The notes under the pieces were generated by a model. That model had not been told where the DNA came from and ran no database searches. It worked only from the letters and a program-made list of their open reading frames with translations. From NCBI GenBank assembly GCA_021816725.1, contig JAKAXD010000002.1, positions 1 through 64,000 of the forward strand: 64,000 nt of DNA. Direction: 5' to 3'. The DNA is from Thermoplasmata archaeon. Lineage in GTDB: Archaea > Thermoplasmatota > Thermoplasmata > Thermoplasmatales > GCA-001856825. Below, piece by piece: positions 55,198 to 63,244 of this stretch. The position numbers were made by a program, and so were the translations under genes. Within the stretch, counting starts at the first letter, position 1, and each line of letters begins with the position of its first letter.

Positions 55198-55219
55198 TTA
55201 ATTAGGGTAGCCTAATTAA
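55198..55219. promoter_or_regulatory. DtxR-box operator of the regulator-transporter operon
   Basis: TTAATTAGG-GTAG-CCTAATTAA: perfect nine-base arms around a four-base centre, containing TTAGGxxAxCCTAA-type half sites like the DtxR consensus. It ends five bases before the GTG and covers the likely TATA region (TTTAATTA on the minus strand, about 24 bases upstream), so binding would block transcription. Confidence 0.75.
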
Positions 55220-55328
55220 AGATTGCTAAAGGCTTGGTCAAGCAAATCCAATACATTGCAAACTTGATCCGCAGATGAATTTGGAGCAGGTACATAAATT
55301 ATAATATTTCTTACTTGTTCGTTATTAA

Positions 55329-55967
55329 ATGAAACCATACGTGAAGATAAATTTCGCCTGCTCCATGGATGGGAGGATCGCCTTAAGAGGGGGTAAGGCA
55401 TTCAAATTCTCTAACAATGAGGATCTTGCCAGGGTACATAGGATACGTTCGGAATCTGACATAATCTTGGTAGGAAGGAACACCATAAACCTGGACGATC
55501 CTAAATTGGTGGTCAACGAGAAATATCATAAATCTGACCACATCCCAGATGCAGCCATACTGGACTCCAACCTGACTGTCAATTATGAAGCTAGGGTATT
55601 CACATATCCAAGGAAGGTAGTGATCTTCTGTGGGAGTGGGGCAAAGGATGAAAAAATCCCTGTCAACCTGCGATCGAAGATAGTTCTGAGGAAGAGCGAA
55701 ACGTCCCGCCCTGATTCCGGGTTCGTTCTTAGGGAACTTGGGAAAATGGGATATTCTAGGATAATGATAGAAGGCGGGAAATCAGTCATAACATCCTTTA
55801 TCTCTGAAGGAAACTGGGATGAGATCTCTATATTCTACTCCCCGGTCATGATGGGAGAGGAGGGCATACCAATGTTCGGGGTAGCAGAATATCCGATAGA
55901 ACTAGGTACACCCGAAGTGTCTAAATTGGGGAAGGGTTTTTTGGTTAGAATCAAAAAAGGATTATAA
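55329..55967 (+). CDS. arfC: Archaeal riboflavin-pathway reductase
   Basis: 2,5-diamino-6-ribosylamino-4(3H)-pyrimidinone 5'-phosphate reductase, an NADPH-dependent enzyme of riboflavin (and F420-precursor) synthesis with the dihydrofolate-reductase-like RibD_C fold. 212 residues. Hallmarks: YVKINFACSMDGRIALRGG, RIRSESDIILVGRNT, DDPKL and the glycine loop MIEGGKSVITSFI. A TATA box (ttataata) near 55297 stands about 30 bases before the ATG. It leads the operon with ahcY and egsA. Confidence 0.88.
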   Translation: MKPYVKINFACSMDGRIALRGGKAFKFSNNEDLARVHRIRSESDIILVGRNTINLDDPKLVVNEKYHKSDHIPDAAILDSNLTVNYEARVFTYPRKVVIFCGSGAKDEKIPVNLRSKIVLRKSETSRPDSGFVLRELGKMGYSRIMIEGGKSVITSFISEGNWDEISIFYSPVMMGEEGIPMFGVAEYPIELGTPEVSKLGKGFLVRIKKGL

Positions 55968-55987
55968 TCATATACGATTCATTGTAT

Positions 55988-57202
55988 ATGGACGGCAAGA
56001 AGAAGATTGAATGGGCAATGAAATGGATGCCCGTACTGGATATGATAAGGAAGGATTTCATCTCAAGCAAGCCTTTCAAGGGAATGAATATATCAATGGC
56101 CCTTCACCTGGAGGCCAAGACTGCAGTACTTGCTTACACTTTGAAACAGGGCGGGGCAAGAGTGAGCATAGCTGGGTGCAACCCCCTGAGTACGGACGAT
56201 GAAGTGGCAAAATCCCTAAAGGAAGACTACGGGTTGAATGTATATGCCAAGCGTGGACTCACCAAGGAAGAATACTATGAGAGCCTGTCAAATACGATTG
56301 ATGTAGAACCTGACATAATAATAGACGATGGAGGTGATCTTACAGGACTGGTGCACAACGACAAAAGTGTTTACAAGAACATCAAGGGAGGAAATGAGGA
56401 GACTACAACCGGGGTTGTCAGGTTAAAAAACATGGAAAAAGCGGGTGCCCTCAAGTTCCCAATGTTTGACGTAAATGATGCACTGATGAAGCACCTTTTC
56501 GACAACAGATATGGAACTGGACAAAGCACGATAGACGGAATATTGACTGCCACTAACCTGGTCATCGCTGGAAAGAACGTGGTAGTAGGAGGGTACGGAT
56601 GGTGTGGAAGAGGGATAGCTAACAAGATGAGGGGTCTAGGGGCAAATGTTACCGTAACAGAGATAGACCCATTCAAATCCATAGAAGCGCACATGGACGG
56701 TTTCAGAGTAAAACAGATGAAGGATGCAATAAGTGACGCTGATTTTGTCATAACTGCGACGGGCGTGAAGGATATAGTAACACCGGAACTCCTAAGGTAT
56801 GCCAAGGATGGGATAATCCTGGCAAACTCAGGCCACTTCAACAACGAGGTTGCAGTCGATGATATTGAAAAGGTGTTTGGAAAGGGGAAGGAAGTGAGGA
56901 AGAATGTTACTCAATACAATGTTGGGAAGAAGAAGGCATACGTCCTGTCAGATGGGCGTCTTGTAAATCTTGCATCAGGTCAGGGGCATCCTGCGGAAAT
57001 TATGGACCTTTCTTTCTCAATACAAGCACTAACTGCTCGGTTCATTGCAGACAACCCTCCAAAGAATCCGGGAGTTTATCCTGTACCTCACGAAATCGAC
57101 CTGGATGTTGCAAATTCATATTTACATTCCTACGGAATAAAGATCGATAAACTAACGAAGGAGCAAATGAGATATATCAATTCGTGGCAGGAAGGAACCT
57201 GA
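55988..57202 (+). CDS. ahcY: S-adenosyl-L-homocysteine hydrolase
   Basis: NAD-dependent enzyme that splits S-adenosylhomocysteine, removing the product inhibitor of methyltransferases. NAD-binding loop VVVGGYGWCGRGIANKMRG, DDGGDL and NSGHFNNEVAVD are all in place. I start at the ATG at 55988; the TTG at 55982 in the track is only two codons earlier and less likely. About 404 residues, close to archaeal family members. It follows arfC by about 20 bases, so both are likely in one operon. Confidence 0.93.
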   Translation: MDGKKKIEWAMKWMPVLDMIRKDFISSKPFKGMNISMALHLEAKTAVLAYTLKQGGARVSIAGCNPLSTDDEVAKSLKEDYGLNVYAKRGLTKEEYYESLSNTIDVEPDIIIDDGGDLTGLVHNDKSVYKNIKGGNEETTTGVVRLKNMEKAGALKFPMFDVNDALMKHLFDNRYGTGQSTIDGILTATNLVIAGKNVVVGGYGWCGRGIANKMRGLGANVTVTEIDPFKSIEAHMDGFRVKQMKDAISDADFVITATGVKDIVTPELLRYAKDGIILANSGHFNNEVAVDDIEKVFGKGKEVRKNVTQYNVGKKKAYVLSDGRLVNLASGQGHPAEIMDLSFSIQALTARFIADNPPKNPGVYPVPHEIDLDVANSYLHSYGIKIDKLTKEQMRYINSWQEGT

Positions 57203-57263
57203 TTAATTTCAGCATCAATATTTTCCAGGCAAATCATAAATAATCAATATTGGATATGGCGGT

Positions 57264-58322
57264 GTGCCGTTTGAGAAACTGGCCGAGATGATACTCCCCA
57301 GGGAGGTCATTGGGGGCCATGGTGCAATCGAAAGGATCGGCGAAGTGTTCAAAAAACTCACGATATCGCAGAGGAGCATAATAGTCACGGGCAGGAATAC
57401 TGTCAAACTGGCCGGAGACAGAGTCAAAGGGCTCCTCGAGGCCTCAGGCATAGATACTGAAATAATAATCACTGATTACGCTACGGAAGAGAACGTAGAG
57501 ATGGTTAAAGCTCAAACCAAGGACTTTAATGCAAATATCATCATTGGAATAGGGGGAGGGACTAAGATCGACATTGCCAAGAAGAGTGCATTTGACCTTG
57601 GGCTAGATTTTATCTCAATACCCACCTCTGCTAGCCATGACGGTGTTGCTAGTCCCAGGGCATCTATCATAAAGAATGGGCTGTCAACATCTGTAGAAGC
57701 TACCATGCCTGCAGCAATCATTGCAGACACGGAAATAATAGTCAAGGCGCCATTCAGATTCCTAGCGGCAGGGGCAGCTGACGTACTTTCCAACCTGCCT
57801 GCCCTCAGGGACTGGAATTTGGGGCACAGGTTGAAGGGGGAGAGAGTCAGCAGCTCCGCTTATTCAATCTCTGAATTTGCCGCAAAGGAAATAATCAATA
57901 ATGCATCTCAGATCAAACCTCACGTTGAAGAAAGCGTTTGGCTCGTGATCAAGCAGATAGTATTCTCTGGAATAGCAATGAGCATTGCGGGGAGTTCCAG
58001 ACCTGCTTCGGGTTCGGAGCACATGTTTGCCCATGCTGTCGACACCATAAAGAAAGGAAACGGACTGCACGGCGAATTGTGCGGTATCGGCTCAATAATT
58101 GCCATGTACCTGCACGGCGCTGATTGGATGACTATAAAGAACACGCTTCAGACTATCGGGGCTCCGACTACCCTGGACCAGGTCTCGCTGACGGAGGAAG
58201 ATGCAATACAGGCACTTATGATGGCACATAAGACAAAGCCCGACAGATATACGATACTGGGAGAAAGTGGCCTCAGCGAAAGCGCTGCGATGGAAGCGTT
58301 GCGCATCACGGGAGTTTCATAA
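57264..58322 (+). CDS. egsA: Glycerol-1-phosphate dehydrogenase
   Basis: NAD(P)-dependent enzyme that reduces dihydroxyacetone phosphate to sn-glycerol-1-phosphate, the backbone of archaeal lipids with the opposite stereochemistry to bacterial ones. 352 residues. Motifs: IIGIGGGTKIDIAKKSAFDLGLDF (nucleotide binding) and the zinc ligands in PTSASHDGVASPRAS, GSEHMFAHAVD and LHGELCGIGS. GTG start. Its stop shares one base with the ATG of the next gene (TAATG). Together with tes it supplies the tetraether membrane. Confidence 0.95.
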   Translation: MPFEKLAEMILPREVIGGHGAIERIGEVFKKLTISQRSIIVTGRNTVKLAGDRVKGLLEASGIDTEIIITDYATEENVEMVKAQTKDFNANIIIGIGGGTKIDIAKKSAFDLGLDFISIPTSASHDGVASPRASIIKNGLSTSVEATMPAAIIADTEIIVKAPFRFLAAGAADVLSNLPALRDWNLGHRLKGERVSSSAYSISEFAAKEIINNASQIKPHVEESVWLVIKQIVFSGIAMSIAGSSRPASGSEHMFAHAVDTIKKGNGLHGELCGIGSIIAMYLHGADWMTIKNTLQTIGAPTTLDQVSLTEEDAIQALMMAHKTKPDRYTILGESGLSESAAMEALRITGVS

Positions 58323-58744
58323 TGGTCATAACGCTCGTTCCAAAGAACATTGCAAAGGATGGATCGGTATTCCAGTATTTCGCCCCCGCTCCGGAATGCA
58401 ACGTTTGCAACCTTAAGAACGTCTGCCACAATCTTACACCTGGTTCATACTACAAGGTTGTCAAATTCAGGGAGAAGGAGCACAAATGCTTCATTCACGA
58501 ATATGACAAGGTGTATACTGTTGAAGTGGTTGAGGTCAGTAGGAGCATAATGATCCCCTTGAAGATAGCAAAGGAGGGGGCAAAGGTAACTTATAAGAGA
58601 CCAGAGTGTGATGATTATGAATGTAAGCTGGCAGGTATATGCATTCTGAGCTATATGAAGGACAGATCAAAGATCAAAGTCAATGAAGTGCTTGAAAACA
58701 AATGCCCCAGAGGCTTAGGCCTGGTTGAAACCAAGATAGAATGA
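58322..58744 (+). CDS. UPF0179 protein
   Basis: A 140-residue Cys-rich protein of the archaeal UPF0179 family. Cys are arranged as PECNVCNLKNVCHNLTPG near the N-terminus and PECDDYECKLAGICIL plus ENKCPRG in the C-terminal half, which suggests two metal or iron-sulfur sites. No activity is known. It is coupled by overlap to egsA (one base) and to ychF (ATGA, four bases). Confidence 0.85.
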   Translation: MVITLVPKNIAKDGSVFQYFAPAPECNVCNLKNVCHNLTPGSYYKVVKFREKEHKCFIHEYDKVYTVEVVEVSRSIMIPLKIAKEGAKVTYKRPECDDYECKLAGICILSYMKDRSKIKVNEVLENKCPRGLGLVETKIE

Positions 58745-59928
58745 GCTTACTTGTCGGAATTATAGGGAAGCCAAATGTTGGAAAGAGCACATTTTTCTCC
58801 GCTCTTACGGAAAATCCTGTAGAGATAGCGGACTATCCATTTACCACTATAGAATCAAACAAGGGGGTCACCTATATAAGGGCAAAATGCCCTGAGACGG
58901 ATATCGGAAGGAAATGCAATCCTAAGCTTGGAAAGTGTGTAAGTGGGGTAAGGCTTGTTCCTGTTGAATTGATAGACGTCGCTGGATTGGTACCTGGGGC
59001 CCACGAAGGCAAGGGGCTTGGAAACAAATTCCTCGACGACCTCAGGAGGGCAGATGGCTTCATACAGGTAGTCGACTCAACCGGTTCCCTGGACCATAAT
59101 GGGATTAATGTTGGAAGAGGCAAGGTAGACCCATTGAGCGATGCGGAATTTGTGCAAAATGAAATCGGGTTGTGGCTAGCAGGCATCATATCAGATGGCC
59201 TTATAAGAAACCTGAGGAAACTCGAGAGTGAAGGCGGCAAGCTGGATGCGGTAATAGCAGAGAAGGTTTCTGGACTTGGAATCGATCCAAAAGAGGTATC
59301 CGCTGCCATCAGGAACGCAGGAATACCCAGCAATCTCAAGGAGTGGGATGACCAGGTTACCCTAAGACTTTCAAAGGAAATAATAAGACTATCCAAACCA
59401 GGGATAATAGTTGCCAGCAAGGCAGACAAGATCGAACAATCTGAAGCAGCAAAATTGAGGGAAAGGGGAGCTCTCGTTGTTTCAGGGGACTATGAGCTTG
59501 TACTGAGGAGGGCATCAAAGGCAGGACTGATAGACTATTTCCCAGGAAATGACTACTTCACGATCATAGACGAGGGAAAATTGAACATTGCCCAGAAAGA
59601 AGCACTGAAGAAGGTCAGTGACTTCCTTAAGGCCAACAATGGAACACAAACCCAGGAAGCGGTAGAGTATCTTGTTTATGATGTTCTTAAGATGATAGTT
59701 GTCTATCCTGTAGAGGATGAAAACCACTGGACAGACAAGAATGGAAACACACTCCCTGATGCAATCCTCATGAAACAGGGGTCAACCGCAATCGACCTTG
59801 CATACAAGGTTCATTCCGATCTGGGGGAAAAATTCATCAGGGCAGTAAATGGACGGACAAAGAGGGTTCTTGGGAGGGATTACCAGCTGCAGGACGGAGA
59901 TGTCATTAAGATTGTCGCTGCCCACTGA
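58741..59928 (+). CDS. ychF: Redox-regulated ATPase YchF (OLA1 family)
   Basis: Obg-like nucleotide hydrolase linked to ribosomes. G1 motif GKPNVGKSTFFSAL, switch region DVAGLVPGAHEGKGLGNKFL and NVAGL-type G3, with a coiled-coil stretch (about 190-250) and a C-terminal TGS domain ending GRDYQLQDGDVIKIVAAH. Unlike most GTPases, family members prefer ATP. The 395 residues fit archaeal homologues. It ends in convergence with ksgA, overlapping by 23 bases. Confidence 0.93.
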   Translation: MSLLVGIIGKPNVGKSTFFSALTENPVEIADYPFTTIESNKGVTYIRAKCPETDIGRKCNPKLGKCVSGVRLVPVELIDVAGLVPGAHEGKGLGNKFLDDLRRADGFIQVVDSTGSLDHNGINVGRGKVDPLSDAEFVQNEIGLWLAGIISDGLIRNLRKLESEGGKLDAVIAEKVSGLGIDPKEVSAAIRNAGIPSNLKEWDDQVTLRLSKEIIRLSKPGIIVASKADKIEQSEAAKLRERGALVVSGDYELVLRRASKAGLIDYFPGNDYFTIIDEGKLNIAQKEALKKVSDFLKANNGTQTQEAVEYLVYDVLKMIVVYPVEDENHWTDKNGNTLPDAILMKQGSTAIDLAYKVHSDLGEKFIRAVNGRTKRVLGRDYQLQDGDVIKIVAAH

Positions 59929-60607
59929 ATTTACTAAAAATTTCTAGCAGCTCTATACTCGACAACTCTTCCGGTCTGTTATCGCCGTAAATTTCAGAAT
60001 CAACAATGTTTCTAATCTTCTTCCTTCTTTGCGAGAACAGTAGCTTAAGGAATTCATCGAATCCAGGTGGTATATATTTATCTCTCTTCTCAAGTCTGAG
60101 AACAGTGCTGTATACTTCTGGAGATGGAGTGAATTTGGATGGAGGAATGTCAAATTTCCTTTCTATCCTGAACTTCATCTGCATCATGATAGAAAGCCTG
60201 GAATACTCCCTTGTCTTTGGAATAGCAGTTATCCTATCAGCAACCTCTTTCTGGATCGTAACTACGCCTTCATCGAACCTGCTGTTCCACAGTTTTTCCA
60301 GAAGAGGGGAAGAGATGGAATACGGCATGTTCGAAATGAACACGTCAAACACGGGCCATTCAACCTTCAGAGCATCTCCTGAAATTATTTTTGCATCTGG
60401 AAAAGAATCAACCAATCGTTTTACGAATCCTTTCTCCCTCTCAATTATGGTCAGTGACCTGTAGTTCCTCAAGAACCTAGTAAGCTGACCCAATCCTGCA
60501 CCAACCTCCAGAACATCTTTGTCTTGAACATTTACGATAGAAACTATATTCTCTGCAATCCTGGTGTCATTGAGGAAGTTTATTCCTGAGCTTCTATTCC
60601 TGTGCAT
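59906..60607 (-). CDS. ksgA: 16S rRNA dimethyladenosine transferase
   Basis: SAM-dependent methyltransferase that dimethylates two adjacent adenines near the 3' end of 16S rRNA late in small-subunit assembly. 233 residues, somewhat short: the protein begins directly with RSSGINFLNDTRIAENIV, so little precedes the SAM-binding region. VLEVGAGLGQLTRFL is the SAM loop and FISNMPYSISSPLL is the NxPY catalytic motif. Last gene of the rrp42-rpl37ae operon. The ATG follows the DUF655 stop closely. Confidence 0.9.
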   Translation of the reverse strand: MHRNRSSGINFLNDTRIAENIVSIVNVQDKDVLEVGAGLGQLTRFLRNYRSLTIIEREKGFVKRLVDSFPDAKIISGDALKVEWPVFDVFISNMPYSISSPLLEKLWNSRFDEGVVTIQKEVADRITAIPKTREYSRLSIMMQMKFRIERKFDIPPSKFTPSPEVYSTVLRLEKRDKYIPPGFDEFLKLLFSQRRKKIRNIVDSEIYGDNRPEELSSIELLEIFSKFSGQRQS

Positions 60608-60610
60608 CGC

Positions 60611-61168
60611 CTATCCGGAAACGAACAGCCTATGCCTTTCATCCTTGTTCTTGAGTTCCCTGATAATCCGCTCCGTGATCATTTTCTCAGGATCCCTGAG
60701 GCCCTTGACCCTAGACTTAAGGTCCTGAAAGTTCTTGAATGGCCCCTTCTTCCTTTCGTCAAGTATCTCCCACATGAGGTTCCTTCCTACGCCATAGAGA
60801 AGATCAAGCTGGTGGAGTCTTGCCGTAACCGGTTGTGCGTTGTTGAAGAAATTCACGAATCTCTGTTCGTTGTTTTCTACTATTTGCCTCAGTACAAATT
60901 CAATCTCATTCTGGGCACCTGGTGTCAGCTCATCAAAGGAAATCCTTCTTCTTACGCTTCCTATCTTATCCCTCTTCTCTATATCCTTCCCGATGTACAC
61001 CCTGTCTCCTATCGCCATCGCAACACCCTGCTTCGGTATAAGCTCGAAGAGTTTCAGCTCCTCTTCCCCTATTGCGAGCGAGAGTGGAACCCTCTTGAAT
61101 GCTTTTTCTTCCATCCTTCCTTGTGGTAGAATGTCAAGGACGTACGCATACTCTTCCAAGGTAGTCAC
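60611..61168 (-). CDS. DUF655 RNA-binding-like protein
   Basis: A 185-residue protein of archaeal family DUF655. It contains an OB-like first half (YAYVLDILPQGR, AIGDRVYIGKD) and a helix-hairpin-helix-like C-terminal part (LHQLDLLYGVGRNLMWEILDERKKGPF). Its conserved position between rpoF (Rpo4) and ksgA in archaea, seen also here, suggests a role with RNA. Function is not known. Start overlaps the Rpo4 stop (ATGA). Confidence 0.85.
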   Translation of the reverse strand: MTTLEEYAYVLDILPQGRMEEKAFKRVPLSLAIGEEELKLFELIPKQGVAMAIGDRVYIGKDIEKRDKIGSVRRRISFDELTPGAQNEIEFVLRQIVENNEQRFVNFFNNAQPVTARLHQLDLLYGVGRNLMWEILDERKKGPFKNFQDLKSRVKGLRDPEKMITERIIRELKNKDERHRLFVSG

Positions 61169-61479
61169 CTGCTCTTGTGAAGAGTTTCAATGATCTTGTT
61201 TCCCAGTTCCTGTTCAAGGTTTTGAACGTGGGGGTACAGGATAGACCTTAGTTCATCTATGTTTGCCGGCATGATGTCTATGACCTTTACTGCAAGCATC
61301 TCTTCCAGTCCTAATGAAACTAGCTCCTTTTGAAGTTTTGCAGCCTTTTCCTCTGAAACTTTGGAGAATTTGGTGAGGTGCTTAAGTGCAGACGCTTGGA
61401 CATCAGTGAGTTCTCTTTCCTTTGAAGCATTAGAGAGCAGTTCCTTTGCCTTGGCCAGTGGGATGTATTTTACTTTCAT
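61165..61479 (-). CDS. rpo4: RNA polymerase subunit Rpo4 (RpoF)
   Basis: Subunit of the archaeal RNA polymerase stalk, equivalent to eukaryotic Rpb4; it pairs with Rpo7. The 104 residues are mostly helical: PLAKAKELLSNASKERELTD and the C-terminal NIDELRSILYPHV are family marks. It follows rpl21e by about nine bases, the usual archaeal order L21e-Rpo4-DUF655-KsgA. Confidence 0.9.
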   Translation of the reverse strand: MKVKYIPLAKAKELLSNASKERELTDVQASALKHLTKFSKVSEEKAAKLQKELVSLGLEEMLAVKVIDIMPANIDELRSILYPHVQNLEQELGNKIIETLHKSR

Positions 61480-61488
61480 TCCCCTGAT

Positions 61489-61779
61489 TCACGCCCTTCT
61501 TAAATGAATTGGATAAGCAACGACTGTCTTGGGTTTCCCCTGATCGCTTATCTTAATGACGTATGCATCTCCTCTCTGTCCCTCAACGACCCCCGTCATA
61601 CCCTGAAATCTCTTGAAAGGCATACCCTTGTGAAAAGATGGTTCTAAATCGATGGCTACACTGTCTCCTACCTTGAACGTCTTAACTATCCTGTTTACGG
61701 TAATTGGTCCCCTCTCGTTCAACCTCTTCCTCATCTTGTATCTAGTCTTAGATCTGGGACCGTGAGACATTTTTCCCAT
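61489..61779 (-). CDS. rpl21e: Ribosomal protein L21e (eL21)
   Basis: Large-subunit protein, 96 residues. The basic start SHGPRSKTRYKMRKRLNERG and GMPFKRFQGMTGVVEGQRG are typical of the archaeal/eukaryotic family. ATG GGA AAA ATG TCT contains two possible starts; the first is given. Confidence 0.95.
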   Translation of the reverse strand: MGKMSHGPRSKTRYKMRKRLNERGPITVNRIVKTFKVGDSVAIDLEPSFHKGMPFKRFQGMTGVVEGQRGDAYVIKISDQGKPKTVVAYPIHLRRA

Positions 61780-61790
61780 TTTTCCATCTC

Positions 61791-62858
61791 CTATTTGACT
61801 TCGAGCACATTAAGATAATCTATTTTAACGTTTATGTCCAATTCGTCCTTGAGGTTTGGGACTGTACGACCGTTGTCTCCCGTGATGAATTCCTTGATGT
61901 ATGTACCTGCCTCCGCCCTTATGACTAACACCAGGTGGCCCTCATTATATTGCTTGACTTCCATTGACCTAATAGTCCTTTCCCTAAGCTTATCCTTCCT
62001 AATGTTCAGTACCCTCCTGGGGGTCTTCTGGTTGATCCTGAGATTGCTATACTTCTTCAAGATCTCCTCTATTCCATCTATTGCATTCCCCTCTATTGTT
62101 AGACCGACTTCATATGTCTTGTCGGGCCTCTGAGTCTTCATATCCTCTATTTCAACAGGGTTCGCCGGGGATAATTCAATTATCTCAACCCCGCCACCTG
62201 AAAACTTCAGTACCTCCTCTGAAATTCTCGCAGGATCGAATGTGCGCTTGCGGGGGTTCTTGATTTCAACGTAGAATGGCCTTCCATTGCCGAGCATCAG
62301 GGCATCAACGTCTTCCCTGCCTGACGCATAGAAATTATAGTCGCTGCCCTTGAGTAGGTCACAAGCTGTCAAGCCTATGTATTCTGAAATAGACTTCTCC
62401 CTCTCCTTCCCTATCCCCGGCTTTATCCACGGAGATTGAGGGATACCTCTCCTCTTCTTGAGGTACCTTCCCTTCAGGTATATTGGCCTAATCCATATTG
62501 AGTAATCCATGTTTTCCTGATTTACAGTGAATACAATCTCTGGCCTGGAAAAATCAGCCCTGTAAGGGAGTTCAGCTTCTATCTTTGAGCCCAAGGCAAC
62601 CTGGAATTCATCCTTGTAACTCCTGAGCTTCACTCCTGTCTTCTCTGCAAGTTCAATTTCCTTTCTCAGGTTTCCCTTCGGCGTTCTCAACCCTATCAGG
62701 AATGTAGAGAAATCATACTTTTTGGTTTCTCCTTCAAACATTACAAAATAATCTTCAACATGGTCCAGAATGTCACCGCAAAGTTCACAGCTTCCTTCCC
62801 CTGATTCTGAATAGTCGTTATAGGATAGCCTTTCTTTGCATCTTGGGCAAAGGTACAT
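61791..62858 (-). CDS. pus10: tRNA pseudouridine synthase Pus10
   Basis: Enzyme that makes pseudouridine 54 and/or 55 of archaeal tRNAs, replacing bacterial TruB. N-terminal zinc-ribbon-like cysteines (YLCPRCKERLSY and GSCELCGDIL), then a THUMP-like domain, then the catalytic domain with FYASGREDVDALMLGNGRP, where Asp of REDVD is the nucleophile, and YVEIKNPRKRTF. 355 residues, a little shorter than typical. It begins directly after the Rpo12 stop (TAG ATG). Confidence 0.92.
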   Translation of the reverse strand: MYLCPRCKERLSYNDYSESGEGSCELCGDILDHVEDYFVMFEGETKKYDFSTFLIGLRTPKGNLRKEIELAEKTGVKLRSYKDEFQVALGSKIEAELPYRADFSRPEIVFTVNQENMDYSIWIRPIYLKGRYLKKRRGIPQSPWIKPGIGKEREKSISEYIGLTACDLLKGSDYNFYASGREDVDALMLGNGRPFYVEIKNPRKRTFDPARISEEVLKFSGGGVEIIELSPANPVEIEDMKTQRPDKTYEVGLTIEGNAIDGIEEILKKYSNLRINQKTPRRVLNIRKDKLRERTIRSMEVKQYNEGHLVLVIRAEAGTYIKEFITGDNGRTVPNLKDELDINVKIDYLNVLEVK

Positions 62859-62990
62859 CTACTTGACTTCTACTGTCTTCACAACATTCCCGGGAATCCT
62901 CACAAAGACCTTGGATCCACACTCACATTCGAACTGTGTTGTATCTCCTTCGTCCTTCAGTTCCCTTCCACACCTTATGCACTTAAACAT
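62859..62990 (-). CDS. rpo12: RNA polymerase subunit Rpo12 (RpoP)
   Basis: Small zinc-binding RNA polymerase subunit, 43 residues from the ATG at 62990; the 112-residue ORF in the track starts too early, inside the L37Ae gene. Its zinc ribbon is FKCIRCGREL and FECECGSKVFVRI, with four Cys, and RIPGNVVKTVEVK is the family C-terminus. It overlaps the end of rpl37ae by eight bases. Confidence 0.92.
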   Translation of the reverse strand: MFKCIRCGRELKDEGDTTQFECECGSKVFVRIPGNVVKTVEVK

Positions 62991-63240
62991 TTTCCAGGTC
63001 CACCTTCTTGAATTCAGTACTAAGTTCAGGAGAATATGCATCTCCGACAAACTCGAAGCCGCACTTTCTGCAACCCCAGATACCAGGATGTATCCTCTTG
63101 ACTGATACGTGGTGACACCTAGGGCATATGTAAGTGGTTTTCCTGAGATTTTCCATCTCAAGCCACCTCTTCTTGACAGTAGAACCATACCTGGCACCGA
63201 ATCTGCCAGAACTTCCTACCTTCCTTGTCTTCTTGGTCAT
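62983..63240 (-). CDS. rpl37ae: Ribosomal protein L37Ae (eL43)
   Basis: Zinc-ribbon large-subunit protein, 85 residues. KKTRKVGSSGRFGARYGSTV is the conserved basic start and YICPRCHHVSVKRIHPGIWG plus CRKCG form the zinc site. The start is four bases after the rrp42 stop. Confidence 0.95.
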   Translation of the reverse strand: MTKKTRKVGSSGRFGARYGSTVKKRWLEMENLRKTTYICPRCHHVSVKRIHPGIWGCRKCGFEFVGDAYSPELSTEFKKVDLENV

Positions 63241-63244
63241 GGAC

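Noticed and set aside
60602-61129. 175-residue plus-strand ORF
   Set aside because: Antisense of the DUF655 gene, which has family motifs and the conserved rpo4-ksgA neighbourhood.
62859-63197. 112-residue version of Rpo12 starting inside rpl37ae
   Set aside because: The extra N-terminal 69 residues are the L37Ae gene read out of frame; the true 43-residue Rpo12 starts at 62990.
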